A DNA stretch of 13,864 nucleotides from NCBI GenBank assembly GCA_000435635.1, contig FR882142.1, positions 1 to 13,864 on the forward strand, in the 5' to 3' direction. This document shows, in pieces, positions 12,636 through 13,864 of the stretch. This stretch comes from Prevotella sp. CAG:1320. Its GTDB lineage: Bacteria; Bacteroidota; Bacteroidia; Bacteroidales; Bacteroidaceae. Each line of letters starts with the position of its first letter. Position 1 is the stretch's first letter. Both the position numbers and the translations under genes were made by a program. Under the pieces are notes generated by a model. It was given only the letters and a program-made list of their open reading frames with translations. It was not told where the DNA came from and ran no database searches.

Positions 12636-13864
12636 TTATTCCTCCTCTTCCTTCTTTTCCTCTTTCTTCAGTTCCGGATATTGTATGCGGGTGTGGTAGA
12701 TGGATTTCAGCCTCTCTATCAGCACGCTCTTGGCCTGCGCTATGTCCAGGAAGGTGATGGGGCATTCCTTGTAGAAGCCCTCGTTCACCTGTCCGTCTAT
12801 CATCTTGTTCACCAGGTTGCTGATGCTTTCCTCGGTATATTCGGGCAATGAGCGCGAAGCGGCTTCCACGCCGTCTGCCATCATCAGTATGGCTTGCTCA
12901 CGGGTGAATGGATTCTCTCCGGGATATTGGAAGGCTTCTATGTCCACGTCCTCGTCGGGATGTTCGTTCTTGTATTTCACGTAGAAATACTTCACCACTC
13001 CGTGTCCGTGGTGGGTCTTGATAAATTGCTTGATGACATCCGGCAATCCCAGCTTCTCGGCCAGTTTCACTCCCTCGGTCACGTGGCTGATGATGATTTG
13101 TGCGCTTTCCTTGCAAGTGAGGCGGTCGTGCGGATTGACCGACACTTGGTTTTCGGTGAAGAACACTGGGTTGGTCATCTTGCCTATGTCATGATAGAGC
13201 GCCCCCGTGCGCACCAGCAGGCTGTTGGCTTCTATCTTGTTGGCTATCTCCGCGGCCAGGTTACCCACGGTGATGGAGTGCTGGAAGGTACCTGGCGCTA
13301 TCTCGCTCAGGTTTCTCAGGATGCCTTTGTTGGTGTTGGACAATTCAAACAGTGTCACGTTGGAGATGAATCCGAACGCCTTTTCTATGACATACATCAG
13401 GGGATAGGCGAGGAGCAGGAAGATGCCGTTGATGACAAATCTTGAGTAGGTGGAGGTGTCCATGTCCAGTATGTCGCTTTCTTGCATCATCTGCAGGGCG
13501 AGGTATACCGAGGCCGTGGCGATGGTCACCAGCAGCGCGGTCTTGAATAATTGCGCTCTTCTCGACAGGTCTCTTAGCGAATAGGTGGCCACCAGTCCCG
13601 CCACCAGCTGTATGATGATGAACTCATACTGGTATTTCACGGCTGCTGCGCATATCAGTGTCATGGTGGTGTGGGTGATGAAGGCCGTGCGGGAGTCCAT
13701 GAACACTCTCACGAAGATGGCGGCCATGGCGAAGGGGATGATATAGACGCTGAAAAAGTTGTGCCTCATCATCAGCGACACCAGTATGGGGAAGATGATG
13801 ATCATGGCGTAAAGCATCATGATATTGCGTATCTTCTGGAAATAGTCCTTGCGGAAGAGCGTCA
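12636..13864 (-). CDS. 7TM-HD membrane phosphodiesterase, PgpH-type (5' end outside window)
   Basis: The frame is open to the window edge: the 14 codons before the first in-window ATG (13820) read LFRKDYFQKIRNI and fit the family, so the gene is cut and starts to the right of 13864. About six membrane helices are visible in residues 1-148 (numbering from the ATG at 13820). A cytoplasmic HD domain follows, with 'GTFQHSITVGNLA' (His181), 'ALYHDIGK' (His210, Asp211), 'ISHVTEG' (His246), 'THHGHG' (His270, His271) and 'MMADGVEA' (Asp316). All metal-binding positions expected of PgpH-like enzymes are present. PgpH proteins hydrolyse cyclic di-AMP in Firmicutes; the same substrate here is likely but inferred. 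The missing N-terminus would hold the first helix and the extracytoplasmic 7TMR-HDED domain. The protein ends in a charged Lys/Glu tail (KKEEKKEEEE). Confidence 0.9.
   Translation of the reverse strand, partial: TLFRKDYFQKIRNIMMLYAMIIIFPILVSLMMRHNFFSVYIIPFAMAAIFVRVFMDSRTAFITHTTMTLICAAAVKYQYEFIIIQLVAGLVATYSLRDLSRRAQLFKTALLVTIATASVYLALQMMQESDILDMDTSTYSRFVINGIFLLLAYPLMYVIEKAFGFISNVTLFELSNTNKGILRNLSEIAPGTFQHSITVGNLAAEIANKIEANSLLVRTGALYHDIGKMTNPVFFTENQVSVNPHDRLTCKESAQIIISHVTEGVKLAEKLGLPDVIKQFIKTHHGHGVVKYFYVKYKNEHPDEDVDIEAFQYPGENPFTREQAILMMADGVEAASRSLPEYTEESISNLVNKMIDGQVNEGFYKECPITFLDIAQAKSVLIERLKSIYHTRIQYPELKKEEKKEEEE

Noticed and set aside
12287..12851. Two plus-strand open frames covering 12287-12526 and 12492-12851
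   Set aside because: The first runs through palindromic repeats, and the second starts in the inverted repeat and ends antisense to the HD-protein gene. Neither has protein-like composition or family signal.
12894..13445. Plus-strand 183-codon open frame
   Set aside because: It is entirely antisense to the HD-domain and membrane region of the 7TM-HD protein, whose motifs are clear. It is a shadow of that GC-rich gene.

Overview
The window looks like a chromosomal segment of a Bacteroidota bacterium, most likely order Bacteroidales. It carries a complete core type IX secretion (T9SS) gene set in the order porP-porK-porL-porM-porN. Its recognisable promoters have the Bacteroidota form TTTG-N17..19-TAnnTTTG, and gene starts lack clear Shine-Dalgarno sequences. 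The family or genus cannot be fixed from sequence alone.

Layout, left to right. Positions 1-306 are AT-rich with no gene I can see. Two overlapping promoters (307-354) lead into a small protein of a Bacteroidota methyltransferase-like family that seems to have lost its SAM site (385-945). A small acidic DUF2795-type protein follows (1121-1342), with its own promoter (1060-1089) and a strong terminator (1354-1381). Then comes a tight six-gene cluster (1418-7925): porP, porK, porL, porM, porN and a small PorT-family beta-barrel. Gaps are 43 bp or less, porL and porM overlap, and a 17-bp-stem terminator closes the cluster (7959-8004). PorL and PorM form the proton-driven inner-membrane motor. 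PorK and PorN form the periplasmic ring attached to the outer membrane. PorP is an outer-membrane component. The terminal barrel may be an accessory.

Downstream of the terminator is an exact tandem array of five 22-bp units (8012-8121), each with a dyad core. It ends just before a -7 element that abuts the priA start codon. priA (8159-10429, replication-restart helicase) converges on a FadL/OmpP1-family outer-membrane transporter gene on the minus strand (10571-12190). A long imperfect hairpin (10471-10528) lies between the two. Upstream of the transporter gene, 12191-12635 is non-coding and packed with related GTAGAGACG palindromes, including a nested structure with perfect 28-bp arms and outer inverted repeats that resembles a MITE or REP-like element. 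The window ends inside a minus-strand 7TM-HD (PgpH-type) membrane phosphodiesterase gene whose 5' end lies beyond the right edge.

The genes themselves are known families. The least explained material is non-coding: the 22-bp array before priA and the GTAGAGACG palindrome family with its 190-bp nested element.
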